Origin: Lysobacterales bacterium
GTDB taxonomy: Bacteria > Pseudomonadota > Gammaproteobacteria > Xanthomonadales > Xanthomonadaceae
Reading direction: 5' to 3'
Assembly (NCBI GenBank): GCA_017302135.1
Contig: JAFLDZ010000003.1
Coordinates: forward strand, 372,001-436,000
Length of the DNA stretch: 64,000 bases
Numbering within the stretch: the first letter of the stretch is position 1; each line of letters starts with the position of its first letter. The notes under the pieces were generated by a model. The model worked only from the letters and a program-made list of their open reading frames with translations. It had not been told where the DNA came from and ran no database searches. Shown in pieces: positions 36,901 through 45,562 of the stretch. The translations under genes and the position numbers were made by a program.

Positions 36901-37339
36901 CGCCCCTCTCGATCACCTGTGCTCGGCGCACCCGACGATCGGCACGCACGAAAAAAAACATCTTTTTTCCAGCGGTTTTATTTGCGGCCTGCGACGCACG
37001 CCGTGTTTACGCACCGATCGGAGACGATGGCGGCGATGCGCATCCGACACACGTGCCGGCGAGTGAACGTAGCGCTTTCGTCCTTTCGTCGAATGGTCGG
37101 TTTTTCGTGTCGCACAACCCCGATTGCGCGAAAGTGCGCGAACTTTTCGACACGTTTCGCGGTGCCGAAGCGACGCATCGCACGTGTCGAGACGGTGTCG
37201 AGAGGTGGATCGCGACGCGTTCGGGTGCGCGTTCGGCACCAGCGCAGAGGCACGCCACGTTCCGGATCCGCATCGCGAGCGGATACGAAACCGCATCGCG
37301 GAGGACCTGACATCCATGCGCACCCCGCGACAGCTGCAC

Positions 37340-37376
37340 AAAGAAAAAGCCGCTCGCGGACGATGCGAGCGGCTTC
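37340..37376 (-). terminator. Rho-independent terminator after gcvH
   Basis: Minus-strand stem AAGCCGCTCGC-ATCGTCC-GCGAGCGGCTT followed by TTTCTTTG. It ends the gcvT-gcvH transcript about 50 bp after gcvH. Confidence 0.93.
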
Positions 37377-37427
37377 GGGAGCACCGGGCGCGCAGCGGAC
37401 GACGCTGCCGCTCGCGGGAATGCAGGT

Positions 37428-37823
37428 TCAGTGACCGTCTTCTTCCAGCAATTCGGCGTAGTCGTCCGGCGCGAGCAGATCGTTGAGCTGGTCGTTGTCT
37501 TCGGCCTCGACCACGAACAGCCAACCTTCGCCGTAGGCATCCTCGTTGATGGTCTCCGGCTTGTCGGCCAGCGCGACGTTGACCGCCGTGATCGTGCCGC
37601 TGATCGGCGCATACACGTCGGATGCGGCCTTCACCGACTCGACCACGGCGCAGGCATTGCCGACTTCGATGCGGTCGCCCACGTTCGGCAGTTCGACGTA
37701 GACCAGATCGCCGAGGAGGCCCTGGGCATGATCGGAGATGCCCACGGTGATCTTGCCGTCGCCTTCGACGCGGGCCCACTCGTGGGACTTCAGGAATTTC
37801 AGGTCGCCGGGGATCTCGCTCAT
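37428..37823 (-). CDS. gcvH: Glycine cleavage system H protein
   Basis: 131 residues. The lipoyl-lysine is K65 in [13 protein letters not shown], within the flattened beta-barrel typical of lipoyl carriers; [16 protein letters not shown] is the usual opening. It shuttles the aminomethyl group between the P, T and L proteins. It lies 69 bp after gcvT on the same strand. gcvP is not in this window. Confidence 0.97.
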   Translation of the reverse strand: MSEIPGDLKFLKSHEWARVEGDGKITVGISDHAQGLLGDLVYVELPNVGDRIEVGNACAVVESVKAASDVYAPISGTITAVNVALADKPETINEDAYGEGWLFVVEAEDNDQLNDLLAPDDYAELLEEDGH

Positions 37824-37892
37824 CGTGGGCTCCGCAGGGGTTGGCGGTGGAAAGGGACGGACGTGACTAGTGTAGAAGTGTGGCGGCGCGGA

Positions 37893-39008
37893 TCAAATAC
37901 TTTCCTGCGCTTTGCCGTCGCGCACGAACGGAAACTTGACGACGCGCACGGGTACCGCCTTGCCGCGGATGTCGACGCGCACCTCGCCAAGGTCGCCGGC
38001 CGGCACGCGCGCGAACGCGATCGCCTTGCCCAGGGTCGGCGAGAAGGTGCCGGAGAGGATTTCACCGCCGCCGGCAGCGGTGAGTACGGTCTGGCCATGA
38101 CGCAGCACGCCCTTTTCGTCCATCACCAGACCGACCATCTGCCGCGACGCACCAGCGGCCTTCTGCGCTTCCAGCGCAGCGCGACCGATGAAGTCGCGCG
38201 GCTTGCCTTCGGCATCCGCATCCAGCGATACGGTCCACGCCAAGGCCGCTTCGTATGGACTGACGGTGTCGTCCATATCCTGGCCGTAGAGATTCATGCC
38301 GGCTTCCAGACGCAGCGTGTCGCGCGCGCCGAGGCCGGCCGGCTTCACGCCGACGGCGAGCAGCGCATCCCACAGCGCGACCGCCTGGTCTTCGGGCACG
38401 ACGATCTCGAAACCGTCCTCGCCGGTGTAGCCGGTGCGCGCCACGAACAACGGCGTGCCGTCCTTCGTCACCGCCTCGGTCGCGACGAACTTGCCGATCT
38501 TGCCGGCGGCCGGCGCTGTGTCGGCGGAGAGCAGGCCGAGAACGCGTTCGCGCGCGTTGGGCCCCTGCACCGCGATCATCGCCAACTCGGGACGTTCGGT
38601 GACGCTCACGTCGAAGGCGGCGGCTTGCTGGCCGATCCACGCCAGGTCCTTGTCGCGGGTGGCGGCGTTGACGATGAGGCGGAAGAAATCCGCGGACAGG
38701 AAATAGACGATGAGGTCGTCGATCACGCCGCCCTGCGGGTTGAGCATGCAGGTGTACAGGGCCTTGCCCGGTTTCTGAAGTTTGTCGACCGAATTGGCGA
38801 CGAGGTGGCGCAGGAATTCGCGGGTACGCGCGCCGCGCAGGTCGACCACGGTCATGTGCGAGACATCGAACATGCCCGCGTCGCGTCGCACCTGGTGGTG
38901 TTCGTCGATCTGCGAACCGTAGCTGATCGGCATATCCCAGCCGCCGAAGTCGACCATCTTTGCGCCGAGCGCGCGATGGGCGTCGTTGAGGATGGTCTTC
39001 TGCGTCAT
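37893..39008 (-). CDS. gcvT: Glycine cleavage system T protein (aminomethyltransferase)
   Basis: 371 residues from ATG 39008 ([24 protein letters not shown]). Folate-binding and catalytic features include [15 protein letters not shown] (the DVSHM Asp), [18 protein letters not shown] ([16 protein letters not shown]) near 200 and [17 protein letters not shown] near 240. It transfers the methylene unit from the H-protein aminomethyl arm to tetrahydrofolate. The leader has GGGATAATG about 30 bp upstream, a likely -10, but no glycine riboswitch was found. First gene of a gcvT-gcvH operon. Confidence 0.97.
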   Translation of the reverse strand: MTQKTILNDAHRALGAKMVDFGGWDMPISYGSQIDEHHQVRRDAGMFDVSHMTVVDLRGARTREFLRHLVANSVDKLQKPGKALYTCMLNPQGGVIDDLIVYFLSADFFRLIVNAATRDKDLAWIGQQAAAFDVSVTERPELAMIAVQGPNARERVLGLLSADTAPAAGKIGKFVATEAVTKDGTPLFVARTGYTGEDGFEIVVPEDQAVALWDALLAVGVKPAGLGARDTLRLEAGMNLYGQDMDDTVSPYEAALAWTVSLDADAEGKPRDFIGRAALEAQKAAGASRQMVGLVMDEKGVLRHGQTVLTAAGGGEILSGTFSPTLGKAIAFARVPAGDLGEVRVDIRGKAVPVRVVKFPFVRDGKAQESI

Positions 39009-39142
39009 GGTGCCGGTCCCGTCGGAAAGGTCGGCATTATCCCAGAGCGGGACGTCGCGTGGGCGCCGCGCTTGTAACGATGCGGACCACACGCCTGCGC
39101 ATGGCGCGCCGCTGAGAACTGCTGCTCGCCTCGCGATTGCGG

Positions 39143-39676
39143 CTAGATGCCGAGCCCTTCATTCATGCAGTCGACCCGCTTGCTCGCAATCGGCACCAAC
39201 CTGCCGCTGGCGATATCGAACCGTCGTGCCCAGCGCACATCCCGTGAATACTCGCGGTTGCCGTGGCGGACGAAGGCGGCGACGTTGGGACTGACGACAC
39301 GATCGATCCGGCATGTGCCGATCTGCAGTGCATAGCCTTTGCGCGGTTTCGGCACGGCGACCGCGTCGGTCACGTTCCAGCGCGCCTGTCGCGCGCCCGG
39401 GTCGAGATTGCGCATCGCCAGCAATTGCGTGGACGTTGCTTCCATCGCCGGATCGGTGGCGAATCTGCCGACCACCGTCAGACTGTAATCGCAGACCTGG
39501 GCCGGCAACGGACCGCCCGGGATGCAGGAGCCCTGCAGTTCATCCAGCCCTGCGGGGTATGGCGGCACGTTGAGACCGACCAGATTGTCGCTCTGCGGAC
39601 CGGTGGCCAACGCCGTGGCGGAAAGTATCGAGAAACCCACGCCGATGGCGCAGATCAGGTACGAACGCTTCGTCAT
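39143..39676 (-). CDS. Exported protein of unknown function
   Basis: 177 residues from ATG 39676, preceded by GAGG; an ATG five codons earlier lacks a ribosome site. Signal peptide about 1-24 ([18 protein letters not shown]). The mature part has four Cys (in GSCIPG, QVCDYS, IGTCRI and VDCMNE) that could form two disulfides, and a Pro-rich start ([14 protein letters not shown]). Not recognised. It stands alone between gcvT and the NfeD gene. Confidence 0.75.
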   Translation of the reverse strand: MTKRSYLICAIGVGFSILSATALATGPQSDNLVGLNVPPYPAGLDELQGSCIPGGPLPAQVCDYSLTVVGRFATDPAMEATSTQLLAMRNLDPGARQARWNVTDAVAVPKPRKGYALQIGTCRIDRVVSPNVAAFVRHGNREYSRDVRWARRFDIASGRLVPIASKRVDCMNEGLGI

Positions 39677-39718
39677 CGCGGAAGACCTCATTGATGTTTG
39701 ATGGATCCTGTTGCCGAT

Positions 39719-40153
39719 TTACTCGACCGCCTCGACGCGCAGGGTCATGCCTTCCGCGCCGACGATGCGCACGTCGGCACCCGCCGGCAGATCGGGGCCG
39801 CTCACTTCCCAATAGGCATCGGCGATCTGCACGCGACCCGCACCACGCTCGATCGCGCGATCCAGGGCTACCACGCGACCCACCAGCTGCTCGGTGCGGC
39901 GGTTCAGCGCGGGCTGGTCGCTCAGTATCTCCCGTCCGCGGGAATACGTCCGGTACGCCTGGATCGAGATGAAGCTGAGCGCGATGAACGCGACGGCCTG
40001 GGCGAGGATCGACATGCCCGGCACGATCAGCACGCCAAGGAACACCACCGACGCCGCGATGCCCATCCAGAGCATGAAAGCGCCCGGCAGCATCGCCTCG
40101 GCCGCGAACAGCAGCAGCGCGATCGCCGCCCAGATGATCGCATCCCAACGCAT
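39719..40153 (-). CDS. NfeD-family membrane protein
   Basis: 144 residues from ATG 40153, with GGAGG 5 bases upstream, overlapping nothing (1 bp after the stomatin stop). Two or three membrane spans (about 4-28, 29-68) are followed by a small OB-fold domain (LVGRVVALDRAIERGAGRVQIADAYWEVSGPDLPAGADVRIVGAEG-type, about 88-140). NfeD proteins pair with stomatin/prohibitin proteins in membrane microdomains, and here the partner gene is directly upstream. Confidence 0.9.
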   Translation of the reverse strand: MRWDAIIWAAIALLLFAAEAMLPGAFMLWMGIAASVVFLGVLIVPGMSILAQAVAFIALSFISIQAYRTYSRGREILSDQPALNRRTEQLVGRVVALDRAIERGAGRVQIADAYWEVSGPDLPAGADVRIVGAEGMTLRVEAVE

Positions 40154-40154
40154 G

Positions 40155-41111
40155 TCAGCCTCCACTGCGCGGCATCGCCGGCGGCTTGTTGGCCTGCTGG
40201 TGGCTCAACGCTTCCTTGGCGAGCTCGGTGATGCCCGCGAGCGAGCCGAGGATGCCTGCGGACTCCATCGGCATCAGGATGAACTTCTGGTTCGGCGCTT
40301 CGGCCAGCGACTTGAACGCTTCGATGTATTTCTGGGCGATGAAGTAGTTGATGGCGTTGACGTTGCCGCTGGCGATGGCGTCGGACACCATCTGCGTCGC
40401 TTTCGCTTCGGCTTCGGCCAGGCGCTCGCGGGCTTCGGCTTCGCGGAACGAGGCTTCGCGCTTGCCCTCGGCTTCCAGCACCGCCGCCTGCTTCTCGCCC
40501 TCGGCGCGCAGGATCGCCGACTGGCGCACGCCCTCGGCCTCGAGCACCGCCGCGCGCTTGTTCTGTTCGGCCATTTTCTGCTGCTGCATCGAGGCGATCA
40601 GATCGCGCGGCGGCTGGATGTCCTTGAGTTCGATGCGGTTGACCTTCAGTCCCCAGGGATGGGTGGCGTGGTCGACGGCGGTCAGCACCTTGGCGTTGAT
40701 CTCATCGCGCTTGGACAGCGACTCGTCGAGATCCATCGAGCCGATCGCGGTGCGGATATTGGTCATGACCAGATTGAGGATGGCCACTTCGAGCTGGGCG
40801 ACTTCGTACGCGGCCTTGGCGGCGTCGAGCACCTGGAAGTACACCACGCCGTCCACTTTGACCACGGCGTTGTCCTTGGTGATGACGTCCTGGCTGGGCA
40901 CGTCCATCACCTGCTCCATCATGTTGATCTTGCGACCGACGCCCTGATAGATCGGCATCAGGATATGCAGGCCCGGCGCGAGCGTGCGGGTGTATTTGCC
41001 GAAGGTCTCGACCGTCCATTCGTAACCCTGCGGCACCATGCGCACCGCCTTGAACAGCACGACGATACCCGCGAATACCACGACTGCCGCCAGAAAAAAT
41101 CCACCGCCCAT
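40155..41111 (-). CDS. SPFH/Band 7 (stomatin-like) membrane protein
   Basis: 318 residues from ATG 41111 with GGGAGG upstream. One N-terminal span (FFLAAVVVFAGIVVLFKAV), then the Band 7 domain: VPQGYEWTVETFGKYTRTLAPGLHILMPIYQ, TKDNAVVKVDGVVYFQVLDAAKAAYEV and LKVNRIELKDIQPP. A long Ala/Glu coiled coil (about 175-250, EAEGKREASFREAEARERLAEAEAKA) follows, typical of QmcA/paraslipin. It probably forms membrane assemblies with the NfeD protein encoded next. Divergent from the sigma factor gene. Confidence 0.93.
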   Translation of the reverse strand: MGGGFFLAAVVVFAGIVVLFKAVRMVPQGYEWTVETFGKYTRTLAPGLHILMPIYQGVGRKINMMEQVMDVPSQDVITKDNAVVKVDGVVYFQVLDAAKAAYEVAQLEVAILNLVMTNIRTAIGSMDLDESLSKRDEINAKVLTAVDHATHPWGLKVNRIELKDIQPPRDLIASMQQQKMAEQNKRAAVLEAEGVRQSAILRAEGEKQAAVLEAEGKREASFREAEARERLAEAEAKATQMVSDAIASGNVNAINYFIAQKYIEAFKSLAEAPNQKFILMPMESAGILGSLAGITELAKEALSHQQANKPPAMPRSGG

Positions 41112-41221
41112 GTCGAAACCTCCCCACTGGAATGGGGTCAGTATAGGGTCTGGCCGGCGGGGAGCCAGTGACTTTCGCTGGCCTGCGACGCTTTCGCCTA
41201 CTGATGCATCCAGATGATGAG

Positions 41222-41848
41222 ATGACCTCACGCCCCTCCAGTTTCGCCATCGATGTGCCCGACGCCCTGCTCGTGCGCATGCGTCGGGGCGAGCACGCGG
41301 CGTTCGAGCAGGTCTACCGCTGGTTCGAGCGGCCCGTGTTCACCCTGGCACTGCGTATCTGCGGCGAGCGCGAGCAGGCGGCGGACGTGCTGCAGGACAC
41401 CATGCTGAAGGTCATTGCCCGGATCGGCGAGTTTCGTGGCGGCCGCGCAGACCGTGGCGGCGCCGGGCATCCCGATGGCAGTCCGTTCTGGGGCTGGCTG
41501 CGACAGATCGCAATCAATGAAGCGCTGATGGCGCTGCGTCGGCGTCGCCGCAGCGACGATGAAGATGCGAACAACACCGAAGAAACCGATTGGGTCGACG
41601 ACCGCACCCCGCCACCGCCCGCCGCTGCCGATGCCGCCTGCCTGCAGCGTGCGCTCGACGCACTGCCGGCGAATACCCGCACCGTGCTGTGGCTGTATCA
41701 CGCCGAGGGCTACACCCACGACGAGATCGCCGCGCTGATGCAGCGGACGCCCAGCTTCTCGAAATCCCAACTCGCGCGCGGCACGCGTCGTCTGCGCGAA
41801 CTGCTCGAACCCACCGCACTGCCACTCCGCGAGGCCGCCCATGGCTGA
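41222..41848 (+). CDS. ECF-type RNA polymerase sigma factor
   Basis: 208 residues from ATG 41222 (MTSRPSSFAID); ATG 41204 (MHPDDEM) is an alternative and no site is strong. Region 2 (about 20-95): MRRGEHAAFEQVYRWFERPVF, ADVLQDTMLKVIARIGEF and FWGWLRQIAINEALMALRR. Region 4 (about 140-190): LDALPANTRTVLWLYHAEGYTHDEIAALMQ. The linker between is acidic (DDEDANNTEETDWVDD) and the region 4 helix has an insertion-like PSFSKSQLARGTRRL. It overlaps by 8 bp the next gene, a membrane protein likely to be its anti-sigma factor. Confidence 0.9.
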   Translation: MTSRPSSFAIDVPDALLVRMRRGEHAAFEQVYRWFERPVFTLALRICGEREQAADVLQDTMLKVIARIGEFRGGRADRGGAGHPDGSPFWGWLRQIAINEALMALRRRRRSDDEDANNTEETDWVDDRTPPPPAAADAACLQRALDALPANTRTVLWLYHAEGYTHDEIAALMQRTPSFSKSQLARGTRRLRELLEPTALPLREAAHG

Positions 41849-42656
41849 CGCCAGCCGTTCCGCGCATTCAACCGGTTCGAACCCCTCCGACTGGAGCGAT
41901 GTGTTCGCCGCGCTGCCGTTGGAAGCGCCGCCCGCATCCGTGTGGCCGGCGATCGCCGCACAGCTTCATCATCAGAAGACACAAGCGCGCAACCGCACAT
42001 GGATGGCACTGGCGGCATCGCTGTTCGCGCTGACGTTGTTGCCAGCGGCGTGGATGCTGCGCGACGCGGCGCATGACGCTGCAATCGTCGCGACATCGCC
42101 CGATACGATTGGCCGCACGCCGAACGCCGCCGCCGTCCCATCCGCCACCATCGTCGCCGACGATCGGGGCGTCGACCCGTCCAGCATCGCCAGCCCCGCC
42201 AGCCATTCCGCCGCTCATTCCGCGAAGACGTTGTCGATCGCGGCGAACACCGCGCATCCAGCGCATGCGCACAACGCGCGACGCAGTGCAGGCCGCGCGC
42301 AACCGCGCACGACGCCGGCACTTTCCGCAGCCAATATTCCGCATGCGCAGGACGATACCGATGCGGCCCTGGAAACCCTGTACACCGCATCCGCGCAACT
42401 CGAAACCCTGTTGAGCTTCGCACGCGATACGCGGGTCGAAAGCGGGCCGGCCGCAGCGCTGGCCAGCGCCTTCGATGCCGAACTCGCGACGATCGACGCG
42501 CAGTTGGCGCAACCGGGGCTGGCGGCCGGCGAACAGCGGGCGCTGTGGCAGGCGCGCGTCGACACGCTGCAGCGTTCGGCAGGCTTCGAAAGCAATCTGC
42601 GCCTGCTGGCCGCCGACGGCGGCCGGCTGGATGGCGCGCTGGTCAGCATCGATTGA
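41841..42656 (+). CDS. Putative anti-sigma factor, single-pass membrane protein
   Basis: 271 residues. It begins with a short cytoplasmic part (about 1-50: FAALPLEAPPASVWPAIAAQL, a pattern seen in anti-sigma-like proteins of this group), one membrane span (about 53-72, WMALAASLFALTLLPAAWML) and a long Ala-rich periplasmic part ending in a helical region (ALETLYTASAQLETLLSFAR). No zinc-binding HxxxCxxC motif is present. The assignment as anti-sigma rests on the 8-bp overlap with the sigma gene and this topology. Confidence 0.7.
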   Translation: MADASRSAHSTGSNPSDWSDVFAALPLEAPPASVWPAIAAQLHHQKTQARNRTWMALAASLFALTLLPAAWMLRDAAHDAAIVATSPDTIGRTPNAAAVPSATIVADDRGVDPSSIASPASHSAAHSAKTLSIAANTAHPAHAHNARRSAGRAQPRTTPALSAANIPHAQDDTDAALETLYTASAQLETLLSFARDTRVESGPAAALASAFDAELATIDAQLAQPGLAAGEQRALWQARVDTLQRSAGFESNLRLLAADGGRLDGALVSID

Positions 42657-42667
42657 TGTTTCCTTTT

Positions 42668-42727
42668 CTCCTGTTCGTTTCCCTCCTGTTCGTTTCCCTC
42701 CTGTTCGTTTCCCTCCTGTTCGCTTCC
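42668..42727 (+). repeat. Four 15-bp tandem repeats before the PDZ gene
   Basis: CTCCTGTTCGTTTCC at 42668, 42683, 42698 and 42713; the first three are identical and the fourth has one change (GCTTCC). Read in frame from an ATG at 42656 it encodes LLFVS repeats. The reverse complement contains AGGAG in every unit. Confidence 0.9.
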
Positions 42728-42745
42728 CTGCCCGAGGTTCCTCCC

Positions 42746-44236
42746 ATGAGACCGCTTCGCCCCCATCTTCTCGCCCTGGCCGTCGTCTGTGGATTGTCGT
42801 TCGCCGGTGCGGCCCTGACCCAATCCAAAGCACCGACACCCGAACAGCGGAAACAGATCGACGCCGCGCGCGAAGAAGTGATCCGCGCAGGCAAGCGCCT
42901 GGCCGAACTCACGCGCCGGTACGGCGGAGATGGCGTCGGCTCCGGCGCCCGCTTCGATCGCGCGTTCCCGGCATCGCGTCCGGTGATCGGCGTGCTGTTC
43001 GCGCCGGATGCCGGCGGCGGCGTGCGCATCGCCGGAGTCACCCCGGATGGCGCAGCAGCGGCAGCGGGCATCAAGAACGGCGACCGGCTGCTGCGCATCG
43101 ACGGCAAGACCATCGAAGGCGGCTCGCCCGAAGCGCGGGTCGAAAACGCGCGCAAGCAGTTGCAGCGCATCGATGAGAACACCACGGTAAAACTGCTCTA
43201 CGCGCGCGGCGACAAGGAAACGGAAGTCGCCCTCAAGCCCCGGCTGGACAGCCGGATCATGGTCTTCTCCGGCGACGGCAGGATGATGCGTCCCGACGGC
43301 AACGTCGTCGTCCGCCAGCTTGAAGATGGCGTCATCGATATCGAAGCCGATCGCCTCGGTTTCGAAGGGCTCGATGTCGAAGAGCTCGATGTCGAAGGGC
43401 CGGATGGCGCTCGTTTCCCGGGCATGGGCGATGCACCGCAGGTGTTCGTCTTCCGGGACGACGCAGGGCAAGGCGGTGCGCACGGTGCGCCGCGCATCGA
43501 CAAGCGCGTGATCCGGATCGACTGCAAGGGCGATCAGGAGGCATGCCGGAAACAAGCGCAAGAACAGATGATGCGCGCGCCGGTCGGCATCGACCGCGCC
43601 GGAATGAAAGGTCCGCACGATATGCAGACCCATGTGTTCCGCTTCGACTGCAAGCCCGGCGAAGCCTGCCAGGGCCAACAGCGACTGGCCGAAGCGTTCC
43701 GCTGGAACGGTTTGAATCTGGCGTCGGTGGATGCATCGCTCGGGCGCTATTTCGGCACCAACGCCGGCGTGCTGGTGCTCAGCAGCGGACCGTCGCTGGG
43801 CCAATTGCAGGCGGGCGATGTGATCCAACGCGTCGACGGCAAAACGGTCGCGACGCCGCGCGCTGTGATGGATGCGCTGCGAGACAAGCCGGCGGACAGT
43901 ATCGTCGCAGTCGATTACCTGCGGGACCGTAAAGCCGGCAGCGCGCAATTGAAGGTGCCCGAAGCGATGGTCTTCCCGGCGATGCCGCCCATGCCGCCCA
44001 TGCCACCCGCACCACCGGCACCGCCCGCACCGCCACGCCCACCAAAGGCCGGCGCCGCGCCGCACGCACCCGATGGCGCGGCGACGATGACGCATCGCAA
44101 GATCGTGATGATCGACAAGGACGGCCAGGTACAGACCTGGGAAGACGACGGCAACGGCGCGATGCCCATGCCGCCGATGCCGCCGGCACCTCCCGCGCCG
44201 CCAGTGCCACCGCCGCCGCCACCTCGTGTGGATTGA
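42746..44236 (+). CDS. Exported protein with two PDZ domains and Pro-rich C-terminus
   Basis: 496 residues from ATG 42746 (MRPLRPHLLALAVVCGLSFAGAAL, a signal peptide), with GAGG upstream. A longer in-frame start at 42656 overlaps the anti-sigma stop (TGATG) and would add the LLFVS repeat. PDZ 1 is about residues 75-135 (GVRIAGVTPDGAAAAAGIKNGDRLLRIDGK) and PDZ 2 about 330-395 (GVLVLSSGPSLGQLQAGDVIQRVDGKTV). The C-terminus has PPMPPAPPAP runs. No protease triad was seen. Located third in the sigma/anti-sigma unit, it may sense or scaffold unfolded envelope proteins, by analogy with RpoE systems; that is inference. Confidence 0.85.
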   Translation: MRPLRPHLLALAVVCGLSFAGAALTQSKAPTPEQRKQIDAAREEVIRAGKRLAELTRRYGGDGVGSGARFDRAFPASRPVIGVLFAPDAGGGVRIAGVTPDGAAAAAGIKNGDRLLRIDGKTIEGGSPEARVENARKQLQRIDENTTVKLLYARGDKETEVALKPRLDSRIMVFSGDGRMMRPDGNVVVRQLEDGVIDIEADRLGFEGLDVEELDVEGPDGARFPGMGDAPQVFVFRDDAGQGGAHGAPRIDKRVIRIDCKGDQEACRKQAQEQMMRAPVGIDRAGMKGPHDMQTHVFRFDCKPGEACQGQQRLAEAFRWNGLNLASVDASLGRYFGTNAGVLVLSSGPSLGQLQAGDVIQRVDGKTVATPRAVMDALRDKPADSIVAVDYLRDRKAGSAQLKVPEAMVFPAMPPMPPMPPAPPAPPAPPRPPKAGAAPHAPDGAATMTHRKIVMIDKDGQVQTWEDDGNGAMPMPPMPPAPPAPPVPPPPPPRVD

Positions 44237-44248
44237 AGCGCGTCAGCC

Positions 44249-44277
44249 ACGACGCCCCTCAACGGGGCGTCGTTTTT
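44249..44277 (+). terminator. Rho-independent terminator after the PDZ gene
   Basis: 10-bp stem ACGACGCCCC / GGGGCGTCGT with loop TCAAC, followed by TTTT. It ends the sigma/anti-sigma/PDZ transcript, 7 bp before the end of the convergent aldo/keto reductase gene. Confidence 0.92.
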
Positions 44278-44283
44278 CCGGCG

Positions 44284-45255
44284 TCAGCTGGTCGCGGCTT
44301 CCACCCGTCGCCACACCGCATCTTCGACGGTGTCGGCGAGCGTGAGTGCCTGCAGATTCTGCAGCAGTTGCTCGACCCGGCTGGCGCCGAGGATCACCGT
44401 CGACACGTGCGGATTGCGCAGGCACCAGGCGATCGCCAGCGGCGCCGGCGGCAGTCCGAGTTCCGCGGCGAGCGCGCTGAATTTCCGCGCGCGCTGCAGG
44501 CGACCGGCCTGACTGTCGCCGAGGACCATGCGCTGCAGCCAGCCGTGATCTTCCAGACCGAGGCGCGCGTCGTCGGGAATCGCTTCGTTGTATTTGCCGG
44601 TGAGCAGCCCGGAACCCAGCGGCGACCACGTCGTCGTGCCGAGGCCGAGTTCGGCGTACAGCGGCGCGTATTCCAGTTCGACGCGCTCGCGATGCAGGAG
44701 GTTGTACTGCGGCTGTTCCATCGACGGCCCATGCAGCGAGTGGTGCTTGGCGATCTTCGCGGCTTCCCGGATCTCCGCGGCCGACCATTCCGAGGTGCCC
44801 CAGTACAGCACCTTGCCCTGGCGGATCAGCGTATCCATCGCCCACACCGTTTCCTCGATCGACGTATCGGGGTCGGGGCGATGGCAGAAGTAAAGATCGA
44901 GATAATCCACGCGCAGCCGCTTCAGCGCACCTTCGCAAGCGTCGCGCACGTGCTTGCGAGACAGGCCTTTCTGCATCGGCCGCGGATCCTCGGCCGAGCC
45001 GAACATCACCTTGCTCGACACCGCGAAGCCGTCGCGCGGCAGACGCAGATCGGCGATCACGTCGCCCATCACGCGTTCGGCCTCGCCGTTGGCGTAGGCC
45101 TCGGCGTTGTCGAAGAAATTCACCCCGTGGTCCCAGGCGGCAGCGACCAGATCGCGCGCGCCGCTGCGGCCGATCTGTTTGCCGAACGTGATCCAGGCGC
45201 CGAACGACAGCGCGGACACCTGCAGACCTGTGGAGCCGAGACGGCGATAGCGCAT
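44284..45255 (-). CDS. Aldo/keto reductase
   Basis: 323 residues, a TIM-barrel oxidoreductase. Catalytic tetrad residues appear in NFFDNAEAYANGEAE (Asp, Tyr), VSSKVMFG (Lys) and LYFCHRPDP (His). NADPH-binding region: SPLGSGLLTGKYNE and ILGASRVEQLLQNL. It is closest to the voltage-gated potassium channel beta-subunit (AKR6/AKR14) group. The ATG at 45255 is followed by MRYRRLGSTGLQVSALSFG. Substrate unknown. The gene is divergent from the Mn exporter. Confidence 0.93.
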   Translation of the reverse strand: MRYRRLGSTGLQVSALSFGAWITFGKQIGRSGARDLVAAAWDHGVNFFDNAEAYANGEAERVMGDVIADLRLPRDGFAVSSKVMFGSAEDPRPMQKGLSRKHVRDACEGALKRLRVDYLDLYFCHRPDPDTSIEETVWAMDTLIRQGKVLYWGTSEWSAAEIREAAKIAKHHSLHGPSMEQPQYNLLHRERVELEYAPLYAELGLGTTTWSPLGSGLLTGKYNEAIPDDARLGLEDHGWLQRMVLGDSQAGRLQRARKFSALAAELGLPPAPLAIAWCLRNPHVSTVILGASRVEQLLQNLQALTLADTVEDAVWRRVEAATS

Positions 45256-45364
45256 GGCGGTTCCGGTATGCGATGGGAGGTGCGGTCAGTGTACCCGTGC
45301 GCCACGCCGGGACCGAATGGTTACAATGCCGGCTTGTTTCTCCGGGACATCGTTCTGGGGAATC

Positions 45365-45515
45365 CGCCCTCCGGGGAGTAGTCCGCCGCAATGGCCACCG
45401 GCCGCTGCGGCCCCTGCGTCAACATTCTTGGCCGGCAGGCCATGGCGCAGGGGATGCCGACACGATCGGCTTCGGGCGAGACCGAAGGCATCCGCTGCGC
45501 CACCCGGCCGGGCTG
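45365..45515 (+). ncRNA. yybP-ykoY manganese riboswitch
   Basis: The leader of the exporter gene contains the conserved CCGGGGAGTAGTCCGCC near 45372-45393 and, about 100 nt later, GCGAGACCGAAGGCATCCGC (45476-45495), the two strands of the yybP-ykoY core that form the Mn2+ site. Intervening sequence can fold into the P2-P4 stems (GGCCGGCAGGCCATGGCGCAGG). The class is known to control UPF0016/MntP-type exporters in proteobacteria. Exact ends are approximate. Confidence 0.8.
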
Positions 45516-45562
45516 CGCGGCGTTTGCTTTCGCGTCCACTGAAGCCCGGCCTTGGAGTTCCC

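Larger units (their letters stand above)
36399..37339. other. Large intergenic region with hairpins and A-tracts
   Basis: About 940 bp with no recognised gene. Open frames exist on both strands but are Arg-rich, lack ribosome sites and show no domain. It holds two minus-strand hairpins (36612-36641 and 36842-36900), A8/T6 tracts around 36951-36968, and a long CGCA/TCG-rich stretch (37020-37320). The 5-prime part must contain the promoter of the H1-like gene. A small non-coding RNA or a lost gene is possible. Confidence 0.6.

Noticed and set aside
36783..37310. A 175-codon plus-strand frame in the large gap
   Set aside because: Arg- and Ser-rich with no ribosome site, no recognisable domain and codon use unlike neighbours.
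39009..39142. Glycine riboswitch upstream of gcvT
   Set aside because: I looked for the paired aptamer core and terminator in the leader and saw neither; the leader is too short.
42215..44095. A 626-codon frame on the minus strand with GNEQE repeats
   Set aside because: It is antisense to the anti-sigma and PDZ genes; its repeat is the reverse strand of the 15-bp tandem array. No ribosome site or domain.
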